Source: Cytobacillus oceanisediminis
GTDB taxonomy: Bacteria > Bacillota > Bacilli > Bacillales > Cytobacillaceae
Reading direction: 5' to 3'
Assembly (NCBI RefSeq): GCF_022811925.1
Contig: NZ_CP065511.1
Location: 2,783,501 to 2,847,500, forward strand
DNA: 64,000 nt
Positions 42,951 to 53,091 of the stretch are shown here, piece after piece (the first letter of the stretch is position 1; each line of letters starts with the position of its first letter). A program made the translations under genes and the position numbers. The notes beneath the pieces are model-generated. The model saw nothing but the letters and a program-made list of their open reading frames with translations, had not been told where the DNA came from and ran no database searches.

Positions 42951-44725
42951 CATGGGAAATAGGTTTTGTATTAACAGCCATATTATGTATGCTCGGCTGT
43001 TTAATTTTTGAGTTAGAGAGACCAGAAGTAATTGTTTTCATTACGTTAGTTATTTTTTTATTAACTGACATTGTTTCTGTAAAGGAAGCCTTAAACGGTT
43101 TTTCTAATGAAGGCATGTTAACTGTCGCCTTGCTCTTCATAATATCAGGTGCCATTCAGAAGAGTGACTTGGTGAAAATCTCTCTTTTTAAACTTTTAAA
43201 TACCAGAGACAATGAGAAAATCAATTTATTGAAAATCGTCTTTCCTGTTTCTGCTTTATCGGCATTTTTGAATAACACACCAATAGTCACAACATTGACA
43301 CCAATTATACGGAAATGGTGTGAAAAAAATCAGCTTTCTCCATCTAAGTTGCTGATTCCATTGTCGTATGCAACCATTCTTGGGGGAACAATCACTATTA
43401 TTGGAACATCAACGAATTTGGTAGTCCACGGACTTCTTTTAGATTACAACCTTCCTGGTTTTTCTTTTTTTCAATTGGGAATAGTAGGGATTCCGATCAC
43501 ACTATTAGGTATCCTATACCTGTATACAGTTGGGTATCATTTACTCCCTAGTAATAAGGCGATGACCAACGTTGAAGAAATAAGTAAAGAATATATCGGG
43601 GAAGTTAAAATTACTGAAGAGTTTGAACATATTAATAAAACAATAAAGGATGCCAAATTAAGAAAACTGGCTGGACTTTACCTGTTGGGCATTATTCGTG
43701 ATAATGAGATGATTACACCTGTTACAAGTTCTACCATAATAATTGCAAACGATCGTCTTATTTTTACGGGGTTAATCTCAACAGTTGCAGAATTACAGTC
43801 CATAAAGGGGGTTCATCTTGTAACAAATACAGGCCCATTGCTGGAAGGATTAAGGTCTGGAAAATCTAATCTTGTTGAAGCCGTAGTTTCCCATCATTCT
43901 TCTCTTTTGCATAAAAAAATAAATGAAACACAATTTCGCGGGAAATTTGATGCTGCCGTAATAGCAGTTCACCGAAAAAATGAGAAAATCAACAGTAAAA
44001 TCGGAGAAATTATTTTAAAGCCAGGGGATACACTATTAATGGTTACGGGTCCGGATTTTCAAGATAGAAATCAGTTTCATGATTTTTATGTTGTGAACAC
44101 AGTAAATGATGAAATCCTTCCTGCAACCATTTCTCGCCGTAAAGGTTGGTTTACCATATCAATAATGATTATTCTAATTTCTTTAGTTGCCTTTAATCTT
44201 ACATCAATGTTAAAAGCAGCAGCGTTTGCTGCCGTTGCTCTTTTTATCTTCCGTATTATTACTCCTGAGGAAGCAAAAAGGTATATTAAATTTGACGTTT
44301 TGCTGATTATTGCCTCTTCATTTGGTGTTGGGACAGCGTTAATAAATTCGGGAAGCGCGGAGTGGATTGCTAATAACATATTAATACTAGCACAACCATT
44401 AGGAGTATTTTTTCTGCTGATCGTTCTTTATTTCATTACCAATCTCTTTACTGAAATTATTACAAATAATGCAGCAGCTGCCATGATGCTCCCTATTGCT
44501 ATTGAAATTTCATCCCAAATTTCTGTCAATCCTATAGCACTAGCCGTGATTGTTGCGATTTCTGCTTCTGCAGGTTTCTCAACTCCAATAGGTTATCAGA
44601 CAAATATGATTGTATACGGCCCTGGCGGATATTCCTTTAAAGATTATTTAAAGGTTGGTATTCCGCTAAATATAATTGTTATGGTAACAACGGTCATAAT
44701 TGTCTATTTTGTTTGGATTAAGTAA
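42947..44725 (+). CDS. SLC13-family permease with RCK_C domains (putative sulfate transporter)
   Basis: A 592-residue transporter. Residues about 5-200 contain the first membrane helices with NNTPIVTTLTPI and TSTNLVVHG, the sodium/anion symporter signature; residues about 215-385 hold two TrkA-C (RCK_C) cytosolic domains; residues about 395-590 the second membrane half with TEIITNNAAAAMMLPIA and GYQTNMIVYGPG. This architecture (SAC1/SLT type) includes known sulfate transporters. Next to Sat, CysC and four sulfotransferases, sulfate is the most likely substrate. That substrate call is inference from context. Confidence 0.83.
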   Translation: MTWEIGFVLTAILCMLGCLIFELERPEVIVFITLVIFLLTDIVSVKEALNGFSNEGMLTVALLFIISGAIQKSDLVKISLFKLLNTRDNEKINLLKIVFPVSALSAFLNNTPIVTTLTPIIRKWCEKNQLSPSKLLIPLSYATILGGTITIIGTSTNLVVHGLLLDYNLPGFSFFQLGIVGIPITLLGILYLYTVGYHLLPSNKAMTNVEEISKEYIGEVKITEEFEHINKTIKDAKLRKLAGLYLLGIIRDNEMITPVTSSTIIIANDRLIFTGLISTVAELQSIKGVHLVTNTGPLLEGLRSGKSNLVEAVVSHHSSLLHKKINETQFRGKFDAAVIAVHRKNEKINSKIGEIILKPGDTLLMVTGPDFQDRNQFHDFYVVNTVNDEILPATISRRKGWFTISIMIILISLVAFNLTSMLKAAAFAAVALFIFRIITPEEAKRYIKFDVLLIIASSFGVGTALINSGSAEWIANNILILAQPLGVFFLLIVLYFITNLFTEIITNNAAAAMMLPIAIEISSQISVNPIALAVIVAISASAGFSTPIGYQTNMIVYGPGGYSFKDYLKVGIPLNIIVMVTTVIIVYFVWIK

Positions 44726-44843
44726 TTATGAGGATACAAAACGCCTTTATTATTATCGCTAATCATTACTTCAAATGTATAGCCGTGGATAAAGAAAAAT
44801 GACAGAGAAGTCAACATAAATAACATTTTGCTGCCTATAATAG

Positions 44844-44888
44844 AAAAACCCCCGGTTGTCTTTCATAAAAATCAATCCGGGGGTTTTT
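44844..44888. terminator. Bidirectional terminator
   Basis: Perfect 12-bp arms AAAAACCCCCGG and CCGGGGGTTTTT, between the permease and spsL; loop of about 21 bases. Confidence 0.85.
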
Positions 44889-45345
44889 ATCGGTTTTCAG
44901 TCTCCCAATTAAATGCAATCTTAGAATCATTCCAAGGGATTCGCTTTTCATCTGGATCATGGATATTATAGGATTCAGTTGTGAAATAAATAATCTGGGC
45001 AGGTTTTTGGCCAAGTACTCTATACCCATGGGCGACACCTCTTGGGATTAAAAGCATCATAGGATTTTCTTCTCCCATATAATAAACATCAGTCGCTCCT
45101 TTAGTAGGTGAACTTTCTCTTAAGTCATATAATACGACTTGTGCATTGCCTGAGGGAAAGAACCATAAATCATCTTGTTTTTCATGATAATGAAATGCTT
45201 TTATTACACCCGGATAACTCATGGACCAGGATGCCTGGCCAAATCTGCATAATAAGTCAGGTTCATCATCACGGATAAGCTCTGCAAAGAAGCCCCGGTC
45301 GTCACAATGTTTTACCAGTTTTTTCACCTTCACTCCATCTATCAT
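44887..45345 (-). CDS. spsL: dTDP-4-dehydrorhamnose 3,5-epimerase-like protein (SpsL/RmlC)
   Basis: Third enzyme of the dTDP-L-rhamnose pathway. The 152-residue cupin has CDDRGFFAELIRDD, SYPGVIKAFHYHEKQDDLWFFP and LLIPRGVAHGYRVLG, matching the short RmlC form; B. subtilis SpsL is of the same size and occupies the same position. The start overlaps the spsK stop by four bases. Last gene of the four-gene minus-strand operon. Confidence 0.9.
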   Translation of the reverse strand: MIDGVKVKKLVKHCDDRGFFAELIRDDEPDLLCRFGQASWSMSYPGVIKAFHYHEKQDDLWFFPSGNAQVVLYDLRESSPTKGATDVYYMGEENPMMLLIPRGVAHGYRVLGQKPAQIIYFTTESYNIHDPDEKRIPWNDSKIAFNWETENR

Positions 45346-46187
45346 TGGCTAAGCTCCTTCCGCATAAATTCATTTAAAGCCTCTTTCCAATGCCTGAGAG
45401 GCTTAATCCCCTGTTTAAGCAGAGCGTTTTGTTCCATTACGGAATATGGCGGTCTTGGACAAATGGAACCATATTCTTTAGTCGTGACAGGTTTAACTAA
45501 TCGGCTATCGTAACCGGCTTCTTCAAAAATTGTTTGGGCAAACGTATACCAAGAGCAAAAACCCGAATTGCTAACATGATAAATGCCATTTTCTTTCTCC
45601 AATAACTGTATTATCGCGTCGGCGAGATCACTAACATAAGTAGGACAGCCTATTTGATCATTTACGACCTTAACTTCTTTGCATTTCTTAGCTAATTGAA
45701 GCATTGTTTTGACAAAATTGGCTCCATCATGTCCATAGAGCCAAGATGTACGGATAATTGACACATTATTAAACAGCAGTACTAACCTTTCACCAAGTAA
45801 CTTGCTCATACCATAAATAGATAGCGGATTTGGTTTATCCTCCTCTGTATATGGGGATTGTTTTTTTCCATCAAATACATAGTCAGTACTAATATAAAAC
45901 ATGCGTGCATCAACTTTATCAGCTGCTTGTGCTACAATGCCGACACCTAGAGCATTTACTTCAAATGCTTTTTTTCGCTCAATTTCACATTTTTCAACCG
46001 AAGTATATGCAGCAGTATGAATTATATATTGGGGTTTATGATGCAATATAACGCTCTCAACCTGTTCCTGTTTTGTAATATCTAATTCTCTTTTTCCTAA
46101 ACTAATTAAAGAATGAGAATGGCATAATTTTCTAACCAACTCATTGCCCAATTGGCTATAAGCTCCAGTTATTAAAATTTTCGCCAT
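45342..46187 (-). CDS. spsK: dTDP-4-dehydrorhamnose reductase (SpsK/RmlD)
   Basis: Final enzyme of dTDP-L-rhamnose synthesis, an SDR of 281 residues. The Rossmann loop is ILITGAYSQLGNELVRKL, the catalytic part is STDYVFDGKK and PLSIYGMSKLLGE (YxxxK), and RTSWLYGHDGANFVKTML follows. B. subtilis SpsK (about 283 residues) is the named relative by order and length. It begins one base after the spsJ stop and overlaps spsL. Confidence 0.92.
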   Translation of the reverse strand: MAKILITGAYSQLGNELVRKLCHSHSLISLGKRELDITKQEQVESVILHHKPQYIIHTAAYTSVEKCEIERKKAFEVNALGVGIVAQAADKVDARMFYISTDYVFDGKKQSPYTEEDKPNPLSIYGMSKLLGERLVLLFNNVSIIRTSWLYGHDGANFVKTMLQLAKKCKEVKVVNDQIGCPTYVSDLADAIIQLLEKENGIYHVSNSGFCSWYTFAQTIFEEAGYDSRLVKPVTTKEYGSICPRPPYSVMEQNALLKQGIKPLRHWKEALNEFMRKELSQ

Positions 46188-46188
46188 C

Positions 46189-47148
46189 TCAGCCCTTTTC
46201 CTCCATTCTCACTTTAAACCATGCTATAGTTTTTATAATTCCCTCCTCGAAAGATACACTTGGTTTCCAGCCCAACTCCTTTAAAATTTTCGATATATCC
46301 ATTGCGTACCTTCGGTCATGTCCTTTTCGATCCTCTATAAAATGAATAAGCTGGTGATCTTTTTTTAAATAATTAAGTATCATTTTTACAATATCCAAGT
46401 TCGTCTTTTCTTCCGTGCCTCCAACATTATAAACCTCTCCTGGTGCCCCTTTTTCAAGCACTAAATGAATAGCTTTGCAATGGTCCTCAACATAAATCCA
46501 ATCCCGAATATTTAGTCCATCTCCGTATAAAGGGATATGCATGTTGTTATGGGCATGATAAATGGTTTTAGGAATTAACTTTTCCGGATGCTGCATAGGG
46601 CCAAAGTTATTGCTGCATCGTGTAATGATCAAAGGAAGCTGATGTGTTTTATAAAAGGATCTAACAAGTAAATCTGCGCTTGCTTTACTGGCAGAATAAG
46701 GGTTGTTTGGTGCAAGAGGACTTTCTTCAGTAAACGGAGGGTCATTTGGCTCGAGAGAGCCATATACTTCGTCAGTTGATATTTGTATCATCTTACGGGC
46801 TTTCCCCATTAAAACAGCCTGAAGCATATTAAAAGTGCCTTTAATATTTGTATGAATAAATGGAGCTGCATTTATAATACTTCGATCAACATGTGATTCT
46901 GCAGCAAAGTTTATAATAGCTTCATATTCTTGGTTAAATACTGAATTTACAATTGTATCTTTACCAATATCACAATGGATAAAATGATATCGGCCCGATT
47001 TTTCAAATTGCTGAATGAGTTCATTATTTGCAGCATACGTCAGGGAATCAATATTAGTAATATAATAATTTGTGTTGCGCAGTAAATATGAAATAAAATT
47101 CGAACCAATAAAACCTGAACCGCCAGTTATAAGGAGGTGTTTTTCCAA
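46189..47148 (-). CDS. spsJ: dTDP-glucose 4,6-dehydratase (SpsJ/RmlB)
   Basis: Second enzyme of the dTDP-rhamnose pathway, an extended SDR of 319 residues. It has [47 protein letters not shown] (YxxxK) and NNFGPMQHPEKLIP, all typical of RmlB. The TTG start at 47148 lies inside the 3' end of spsI; GGAGG is 10 bases upstream. B. subtilis SpsJ is the counterpart. Confidence 0.93.
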   Translation of the reverse strand: MEKHLLITGGSGFIGSNFISYLLRNTNYYITNIDSLTYAANNELIQQFEKSGRYHFIHCDIGKDTIVNSVFNQEYEAIINFAAESHVDRSIINAAPFIHTNIKGTFNMLQAVLMGKARKMIQISTDEVYGSLEPNDPPFTEESPLAPNNPYSASKASADLLVRSFYKTHQLPLIITRCSNNFGPMQHPEKLIPKTIYHAHNNMHIPLYGDGLNIRDWIYVEDHCKAIHLVLEKGAPGEVYNVGGTEEKTNLDIVKMILNYLKKDHQLIHFIEDRKGHDRRYAMDISKILKELGWKPSVSFEEGIIKTIAWFKVRMEEKG

Positions 47149-47888
47149 GTGGTATCATCCTCCACTGTTTTCTCGTCGTTTACAAATTGAGCTGCTTGGT
47201 ACAATGATTCATGTGTACCAGCATCTGCCCACCATCCCTTTAAGATATCAAATTGGAGCTCATTTTTCTTTGCATATAAATTGTTTACTTCTGTAATTTC
47301 AAATTCATTCCGAATTGAAGGGTGAATTGTATTTATGAAGTTAAATACTTTTTTATCATACATATAAATTCCCGTTACACAAAAAGATGAAGGAGGATGA
47401 ACTGGTTTTTCGATGATGGACTTTACTCTTTTTTTTTCGTCATCAAGCTGGGGAACACCGTATCTAGAAAGATCTTTAACTTCTTTTAAAAGAACTCTTG
47501 CCCCTTTCTCCTGTTTAAGAAATGCCTGAATATAGGGTGTTAAAGTATCTTTAAAAATATTATCACCCAGAATGGCAATAAATTTTTCTTCTCCTATAAA
47601 ACTTTTCGCACACCTGAGGGAGTCGGCAATACCTGCTCCCTCATCTCTCTGGATTTCATAATAAAGGTTAACGCGGAGCTCCTTTCCATCTCCTAATACC
47701 TTAATAAATGAACTTAAGTCCTTTTTATTCGTAATGATTAAGATTTCCTGTATTCCAGCTTCCCTTAATTTAAAAATAGGCCAATAAATCATCGGATAGG
47801 GACCAACTGGCAAAAGGTGCTTATTGATAATTTGGGTAAACGGCTTTAAACGAGACCCGGTTCCACCAGCAAGAATAACTCCTTTCAT
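47127..47888 (-). CDS. spsI: Glucose-1-phosphate thymidylyltransferase (SpsI/RmlA, short form)
   Basis: First enzyme of the dTDP-rhamnose pathway, making dTDP-glucose. Motifs are VILAGGTGSRLKPFTQIINKHLLP, reported here as GGTGSRLKP, then FIAILGDNIFKD and IIEKPVHPPSS. At 253 residues it is the short, SpsI-like form rather than the 290-residue tetrameric RmlA. Gene order spsI-spsJ-spsK-spsL on one strand is the same as at the end of the B. subtilis sps operon, which sigma-K drives. A CATATATTA box lies upstream. Confidence 0.92.
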   Translation of the reverse strand: MKGVILAGGTGSRLKPFTQIINKHLLPVGPYPMIYWPIFKLREAGIQEILIITNKKDLSSFIKVLGDGKELRVNLYYEIQRDEGAGIADSLRCAKSFIGEEKFIAILGDNIFKDTLTPYIQAFLKQEKGARVLLKEVKDLSRYGVPQLDDEKKRVKSIIEKPVHPPSSFCVTGIYMYDKKVFNFINTIHPSIRNEFEITEVNNLYAKKNELQFDILKGWWADAGTHESLYQAAQFVNDEKTVEDDTTWKNTSL

Positions 47889-48781
47889 CGCTTATAAAAC
47901 CCCTTTTTCAGAAATTATTTCTTCATGGCATTTCTATATAATATATGTGTAACACCTTTATTTGACTTAAATTCACTTCTATAAATATCCCTCTAAAACA
48001 AATGAGAAATAAAAATCTTTTTTAATATAATAATTTGTTAAATTTAAAAGAATATCAGAGGTATTCTCTATCTGTTTTTCAAGTAACGCTTTTTAAATTT
48101 TATAGCGAAACCTTTGGATACTATTTTTAGTTATTCTCTCATTTTAAGAGTTAATATCCAGATTAACTCCAGCTTTCTTACCCAGTGTAGATAAAATCCC
48201 CAAAGCTTTTTTTCCTTAAAATTGATTTTAGGCAACTCTTTTAGTAATTTCTTTTTTTTGATCATAATCCCCCTTTTCCTTATTTTTATTCAATGGAGAA
48301 AGTATGTTCTTTAACTTATTTTCGGTCTGTATCTGCAGGAATAACACTCTTTTTCAAAACGCCAGCTGATACACGAAACATTGCAAGTATTTTCAAACTC
48401 CCGATTGGGCTGTTTATATTTTTACCTGTTAAAAAGATTAATGAAAAAAACACCTGCTTTCTATTAATATATGAAGATTACAATTGAATGGTATCGGACA
48501 AATATGGACAAGTCCTTAAAATGGACTAATTGTGGAATCCAAATAACCCGATTGATTAGTTTGTTCATTTGCACTTCAATTCTTTCAATAGTATGAAACA
48601 ATAGATATTCCCAATATCCATCATCGTAATCAGTCTTGTACTGCCTTCGAAACAGTTTAAACCTAATGGTTTTTTTCCTGAAACGGGCAGTTGCCGGTGC
48701 CCTATTTTGTTCATAAGCATATTATAAAACACGTGAGAAAAACGGAGGATCACATATTAAGTGAGATAGGTGGTGAATGAC
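47889..48781. other. Long AT-rich divergent region between spsI and the epimerase gene
   Basis: About 890 bases with no credible gene on either strand; frames of 60 or so codons at 48293 and 48565 lack ribosome binding sites. Sigma-K-like -10 boxes occur at both ends: CATATATTA (minus, 47939-47947) and CATATTATA (plus, 48719-48727), neither with a proper AC at -35. The length suggests decayed genes or a regulatory region. Confidence 0.45.
47939..47947 (-). promoter_or_regulatory. Possible sigma-K -10 box of the spsIJKL operon
   Basis: CATATATTA on the minus strand, matching CATANNNTA, about 50 bases upstream of spsI. No AC is found at the correct distance, so this is weak. Confidence 0.3.
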
Positions 48782-49696
48782 TTGAAGGTACTGGTTACAG
48801 GAGGTTTGGGTTTTATAGGATCCCATCTTGTAGATCGCTATGTAGATCTCGGTTATGAAGTCATTATTTTAGATAATCTTTCGACCGGTACTCTTGCTAA
48901 TCTGAATCCAAATGCCCGCTTTGTTTCAATGTCTCTGTTAGACAAAGAAGTTGCTGATTTAGTATATGGAGAAAAACCAGACATCATTAATCATCAGGCT
49001 GCACAAGTAAATGTTAGAAATTCTGTAGCTAATCCCTTATACGATCTTGAAACGAACTTACAAGGAACAGTTAGGCTGCTGGAGGCAGCAGGCAAGGCTG
49101 AGGTAAAGAGATTCATTTTCTCCTCGTCAGGTGGAACTGTATATGGTAAAACACCAAGCAGGGCCATACCAGAAAGTTATAAAACAAATCCTATCTCCCC
49201 TTATGGCATAAACAAACTAGCTTCCGAGTTTTATATTAGATTCTATGCTGAACTCTATGGCTTTCAAGCGGTTATTTTGCGTTATTCAAACGTATATGGA
49301 TTGCGGCAAAACCCTCTATCAGAATCGGGAGTTATATCAATTTTTAGAAATAGGTTACAAAATCAATTGCAGCCCATTATTTACGGCGATGGAGAGCAAA
49401 TCCGTGATTATATTCATGTCAGTGATGTTGTAAATGCCAATATTATGTTCAGTCAATTAGATTCCACATTACAAGGGACTTTTAACGTAGGAACAGGTAA
49501 AGGCACTTCTTTAAATAAACTTCTCACCTTCTTTTACGAGTTTTATCCATATGGAATAGATCCCGTATATAAAAAAGCTAAGGAAGGCGATTTGTTTTAC
49601 AATGTTCTATCTATTGATAAGTTAGCTTCTTTAGGTTGGTCTCCCAAATTAAGCCTTGAAGAAGGAATTAAAGAACTTTGTCAGGGGGATATTTAA
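48782..49696 (+). CDS. NAD-dependent nucleotide-sugar epimerase (GalE-like)
   Basis: An extended SDR of 304 residues. It has KVLVTGGLGFIGSHLVDRY, LDNLSTGTLANL, HQAAQVNVRNSV, SSSGGTVYGK and PISPYGINKLASEFY (YxxxK), close to UDP-glucose and UDP-GlcNAc 4-epimerases. The exact sugar cannot be read from sequence. A GTG pair at 48770 is in frame, but GGTGG eight bases before TTG 48782 and the family N-terminus favour the latter. It shares one base with the ugd start; three sugar-nucleotide genes follow one another. Confidence 0.85.
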   Translation: MKVLVTGGLGFIGSHLVDRYVDLGYEVIILDNLSTGTLANLNPNARFVSMSLLDKEVADLVYGEKPDIINHQAAQVNVRNSVANPLYDLETNLQGTVRLLEAAGKAEVKRFIFSSSGGTVYGKTPSRAIPESYKTNPISPYGINKLASEFYIRFYAELYGFQAVILRYSNVYGLRQNPLSESGVISIFRNRLQNQLQPIIYGDGEQIRDYIHVSDVVNANIMFSQLDSTLQGTFNVGTGKGTSLNKLLTFFYEFYPYGIDPVYKKAKEGDLFYNVLSIDKLASLGWSPKLSLEEGIKELCQGDI

Positions 49697-51024
49697 TGAA
49701 AATTTGTATTATAGGGGCAGGCTATGTAGGATTGGTTACCGGCTCGTCCTTTGCTGAACTTGGATATGAAGTAGTGTGTGTGGATATTAACCCCGAAATA
49801 ATAGAAAAGTTAAAGAACGGGATCATCCCTATATATGAACCGGGATTAGAGGAAATGGTTAAGAAAAATGCAAAAGAAGGCCGTTTAACTTTTACAACTG
49901 ATATCCGTCAAGCTATACAATCAAGTTTATTTATTTTTATTGCTGTTGGAACTCCTTCAGCTGAGGATAATTCTGCTGATCTAACACATGTATTCAATGC
50001 AGCCGAGCAAATAGGATCTTATTTAAACAAGTACTCTATCATTATAAACAAGTCAACTGTTCCAATTGGCACATCCATAAAAGTTAAAGAAATCATGAGT
50101 CAAGCACTTTATAGAAGAGGTTTAGCAGATTTGAATTTTGACGTTGTATCCAACCCGGAGTTTTTAAGGGAAGGAAAAGCTATAAAAGACTTTTTAGATC
50201 CCGACCGCATTATTGTAGGCAGTGATAATCTTCAAGCAATAGATCATATGAAAAAATTATATAAACCTATTACCAGTAAGGGATTGCCGTTCCTGGTGAT
50301 GGATCTTCCTTCAGCAGAGCTCACTAAATATGCAGCAAATGCAATGCTCGCAACCCGAATCAGTTTTATGAATGAAATTGCTGGAATAGCGGATGCCTAC
50401 GGGGCTGATATCCAAATGGTTCAGGAAGGAATAGGAATGGATCATAGAATCGGCCATGCTTTTTTAACTCCCGGGATAGGATACGGAGGCTCTTGCTTTC
50501 CAAAAGATGTTAAATCATTAATTAAAACGGCATCTGATAAAAAAATTCCCACTCCCTTGCTGGAATCAGTTGAAAAAGTAAATCAGAGACAAAGAAAAAA
50601 ACTATTTGAAATGATTATTGAACAATTCGGCAAATCAAATTTATCAATGTTCAAATTTGCTGTTTGGGGTTTGGCATTTAAGCCTGAAACTGATGACATT
50701 CGTGAAGCCCCTTCTATAGATATCATTCGTAAGATAGTTCAGCACGGAGGAAAAGTACATGCATGTGATCCCGCAGCAAATCATAAAGCACATAAAGTTT
50801 TTGGTGATGAAGGAGTAAAATACTTTCAAGACCCATATTCAGCCATTTCAGGAGCTGACGGATTAATCATATGCACTGAGTGGCCACAATTTCAATTAGC
50901 TGACTTAGAAAAAATAAAGAAGCTTCTTCGAAAACCAATCATTTTTGACGGGCGAAATATTTATGACCCTATGGTTATGAAAAAAGCTGGGTTCGTTTAT
51001 AAATGTATAGGGAGGAACATATAA
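49696..51024 (+). CDS. ugd: UDP-glucose 6-dehydrogenase
   Basis: Oxidises UDP-glucose to UDP-glucuronate with NAD. The 442-residue protein has MKICIIGAGYVGLVTG, INKSTVPIGTS, VSNPEFLREGKAI, KYAANAMLATRISFMNE and the catalytic cysteine in GYGGSCFPKDV. The ATG at 49696 follows CAGGGGG, so it was preferred to an upstream alternative at 49678. It uses the product of GalU and feeds the decarboxylase encoded immediately downstream. Confidence 0.94.
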   Translation: MKICIIGAGYVGLVTGSSFAELGYEVVCVDINPEIIEKLKNGIIPIYEPGLEEMVKKNAKEGRLTFTTDIRQAIQSSLFIFIAVGTPSAEDNSADLTHVFNAAEQIGSYLNKYSIIINKSTVPIGTSIKVKEIMSQALYRRGLADLNFDVVSNPEFLREGKAIKDFLDPDRIIVGSDNLQAIDHMKKLYKPITSKGLPFLVMDLPSAELTKYAANAMLATRISFMNEIAGIADAYGADIQMVQEGIGMDHRIGHAFLTPGIGYGGSCFPKDVKSLIKTASDKKIPTPLLESVEKVNQRQRKKLFEMIIEQFGKSNLSMFKFAVWGLAFKPETDDIREAPSIDIIRKIVQHGGKVHACDPAANHKAHKVFGDEGVKYFQDPYSAISGADGLIICTEWPQFQLADLEKIKKLLRKPIIFDGRNIYDPMVMKKAGFVYKCIGRNI

Positions 51025-51975
51025 ATGAAGCCAAAAAAAATTCTGATCACAGGGGGTTCCGGTTTTTTAGGTTCTCATTTATGCCGCCATCTGCTAAAGG
51101 AAGGTCACGAAGTATTTTGTATCGATAATCTATATACAGGACGCAAAGATAATATTGAGGATTTAACTGGAAATGATCGTTTTACTTTTATTCTCCATGA
51201 TATCGTACAGCCAATTGATATTGAAGCCGACGAAATCTACCACCTGGCATGTCCAGCATCTCCTCCCCACTATCAGCTTGACCCAGTTAAAACATTAACC
51301 ACTAATTTTATTGGATCTCTTAATTTGCTTGAATTAGCCAAAAAGTACAATTCAAAGATATTATTTGCCTCAACAAGTGAGGTATATGGTGACCCTCTTA
51401 TTCATCCACAAAAAGAATCGTACAATGGGAATGTTAATTCCATTGGCCCAAGGGCTTGTTATGACGAAGGCAAAAGATGCGCCGAATCATTATTTTTTGA
51501 ATATTATCGGCAGCATCATCTAAACATACGTGTAATCCGTATCTTTAATACGTATGGTCCCGGAATGGCACTGAATGATGGAAGAGTAGTTAGCAACTTT
51601 ATCCTTCAAGCCCTCATGGGGAAAGATTTAACTGTTTACGGTGATGGGAGTCAAACGAGATCATTTTGCTTTGTTGACGATCTTATCTCCGGGATGGCTT
51701 CCATGATGAATACCAAAAAAGACTTTACAGGTCCGGTTAATCTTGGAAACCCTGCAGAGGTTACTGTTCTAGAATTAGCAAATAAAATAATTGACCTTAT
51801 AGGAAGTTCTTCAAAAATTACGTTTTTACCAATTCCAAAGGACGATCCTTCCCGCCGAAAACCTGATATTTCACTTGCAAAGGAAAAACTAGGCTGGATG
51901 CCAGCTGTCACCCTTGATGAAGGACTTAAGAAAACAATTGAGTATTTTATAAAATATGGTAAAAGCGAAACATAA
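51025..51975 (+). CDS. UDP-glucuronate decarboxylase (UDP-xylose synthase)
   Basis: Converts UDP-glucuronate to UDP-xylose. An SDR of 316 residues with [63 protein letters not shown] (catalytic Tyr and Lys) and [10 protein letters not shown], which are hallmarks of UXS and distinguish it from 4-epimerases. It starts directly after the ugd stop. UDP-xylose synthases are uncommon in bacilli. No terminator is obvious; a decayed glycosyltransferase follows. Confidence 0.92.
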   Translation: MKPKKILITGGSGFLGSHLCRHLLKEGHEVFCIDNLYTGRKDNIEDLTGNDRFTFILHDIVQPIDIEADEIYHLACPASPPHYQLDPVKTLTTNFIGSLNLLELAKKYNSKILFASTSEVYGDPLIHPQKESYNGNVNSIGPRACYDEGKRCAESLFFEYYRQHHLNIRVIRIFNTYGPGMALNDGRVVSNFILQALMGKDLTVYGDGSQTRSFCFVDDLISGMASMMNTKKDFTGPVNLGNPAEVTVLELANKIIDLIGSSSKITFLPIPKDDPSRRKPDISLAKEKLGWMPAVTLDEGLKKTIEYFIKYGKSET

Positions 51976-52070
51976 TAAATATGCATAAGCTAATCATTGA
52001 ATAAAACAATGAACGAATTTAAAAAAAAATTCCATTCAGCTGTGTAGAAAAAGTAAGGAGCTTTTTCAGT

Positions 52071-52377
52071 ATAATAGTTGCCACTGTTTCATCTTTAAAT
52101 TATTTATACAGGGCTGTAGTGCTGGCGAAATCTGTCAAAAAATAGCTTCCAGAGGCTAAAGTATCTTTATGTTTATTGGAAAAAAGATACATCCAGATGT
52201 AGGAAGTTTATTACTTTGATAAAGTAATACTAGCTAAAGATTTAGAAATACCCAATTTTAAAACTTTTATTTTTAAAAACAATGCTGTAGAAGCTTCGGG
52301 GGCGCTTAAAAGTAAAGTACTAAATTATTCGTATAAAACTAAGGCTGATCATTTTGGAATCTTTATGAGAGAAATAT
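52071..52377 (+). pseudogene. Decayed fourth copy of the tandem glycosyltransferase family
   Basis: Conceptual translation gives ATVSSLNYLYRAVVLAKSVKK, a stop in place of a codon, then LPEAKV, LCLLEK and, after frame changes, VILAKDLEIPNF and FIFKNNAVEASGALKSKVLNY. Each aligns with the copies at 38457 and 39501. After TKADH the match jumps to FWNLYERN, so about 110 codons including the DxD motif are deleted. AAGGAG is still present before an ATA where the start should be. It is a relic between the UDP-xylose and sulfate-activation genes. Confidence 0.8.
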
Positions 52378-52456
52378 AGGAAGCTCAGAGCGGCTGCCAA
52401 AATGCATGCTAAATATTTGTGAATGGCTTAACATTTGTTGAAAGGAGCACATTTTT

Positions 52457-53086
52457 TTGAAAAATAAAGAAGAATCCGATAAAAACATTGTCTGGCATCA
52501 ATCAGCCATTAATAAAGAAGATAGGCGAAAACTTAATGGCCACAAAAGTCTAATGATTTGGTTAACGGGATTATCCGGATCAGGAAAGTCCACTATAGCA
52601 AATGCTCTTCAGCATGAATTATATAAAAACAATGTATGTGTATATTTATTGGATGGAGATAATCTTAGGCACGGGATAAATAGCAATCTTTCTTTTTCAC
52701 CAGAGGATCGGAAAGAAAATATAAGGAGGACTGCTGAGATCGGCAAGCTTTTTGTTGATGCAGGAATTGTTGTTCTTGCTGCTGTAATTTCGCCCTTTGA
52801 GGAAGATCGGCTGCATGCAAGAGCGATATTCCAAGAAGACGAATTTATTGAAGTTTATGTAAAATGTTCTCTGCTGGAATGTGAAAAGCGAGATCCTAAA
52901 GGCTTATATAAGAAAGCAAGAAATGGAGAGATTAAACAGTTCACAGGCATTGATCAGCCTTATGAAGAACCTGAAAATCCAGAGGTAGTCCTTGATACCA
53001 CTGAATTATCTCTTGTTCAATCAGTAGAGCTGCTATCTTCATATATTTTCGAAAAGGTTGGACTCAAACAAAATGCAAAGGAGTGA
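52457..53086 (+). CDS. cysC: Adenylylsulfate (APS) kinase
   Basis: Phosphorylates APS to PAPS, the sulfate donor of sulfotransferases. The 209-residue protein has [17 protein letters not shown] (P loop), [38 protein letters not shown] and the lid [14 protein letters not shown]. The TTG start follows AAAGGAGC. The sat gene starts within its last codons. In most bacilli PAPS serves only cysteine synthesis; here the genes adjoin four sulfotransferases. Confidence 0.93.
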   Translation: MKNKEESDKNIVWHQSAINKEDRRKLNGHKSLMIWLTGLSGSGKSTIANALQHELYKNNVCVYLLDGDNLRHGINSNLSFSPEDRKENIRRTAEIGKLFVDAGIVVLAAVISPFEEDRLHARAIFQEDEFIEVYVKCSLLECEKRDPKGLYKKARNGEIKQFTGIDQPYEEPENPEVVLDTTELSLVQSVELLSSYIFEKVGLKQNAKE

Positions 53087-53091
53087 TTAAT

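Noticed and set aside
47889..48781. Frames of 60-65 codons at 48293 (plus) and 48565 (minus)
   Set aside because: No Shine-Dalgarno and no protein-like composition; treated as non-coding.
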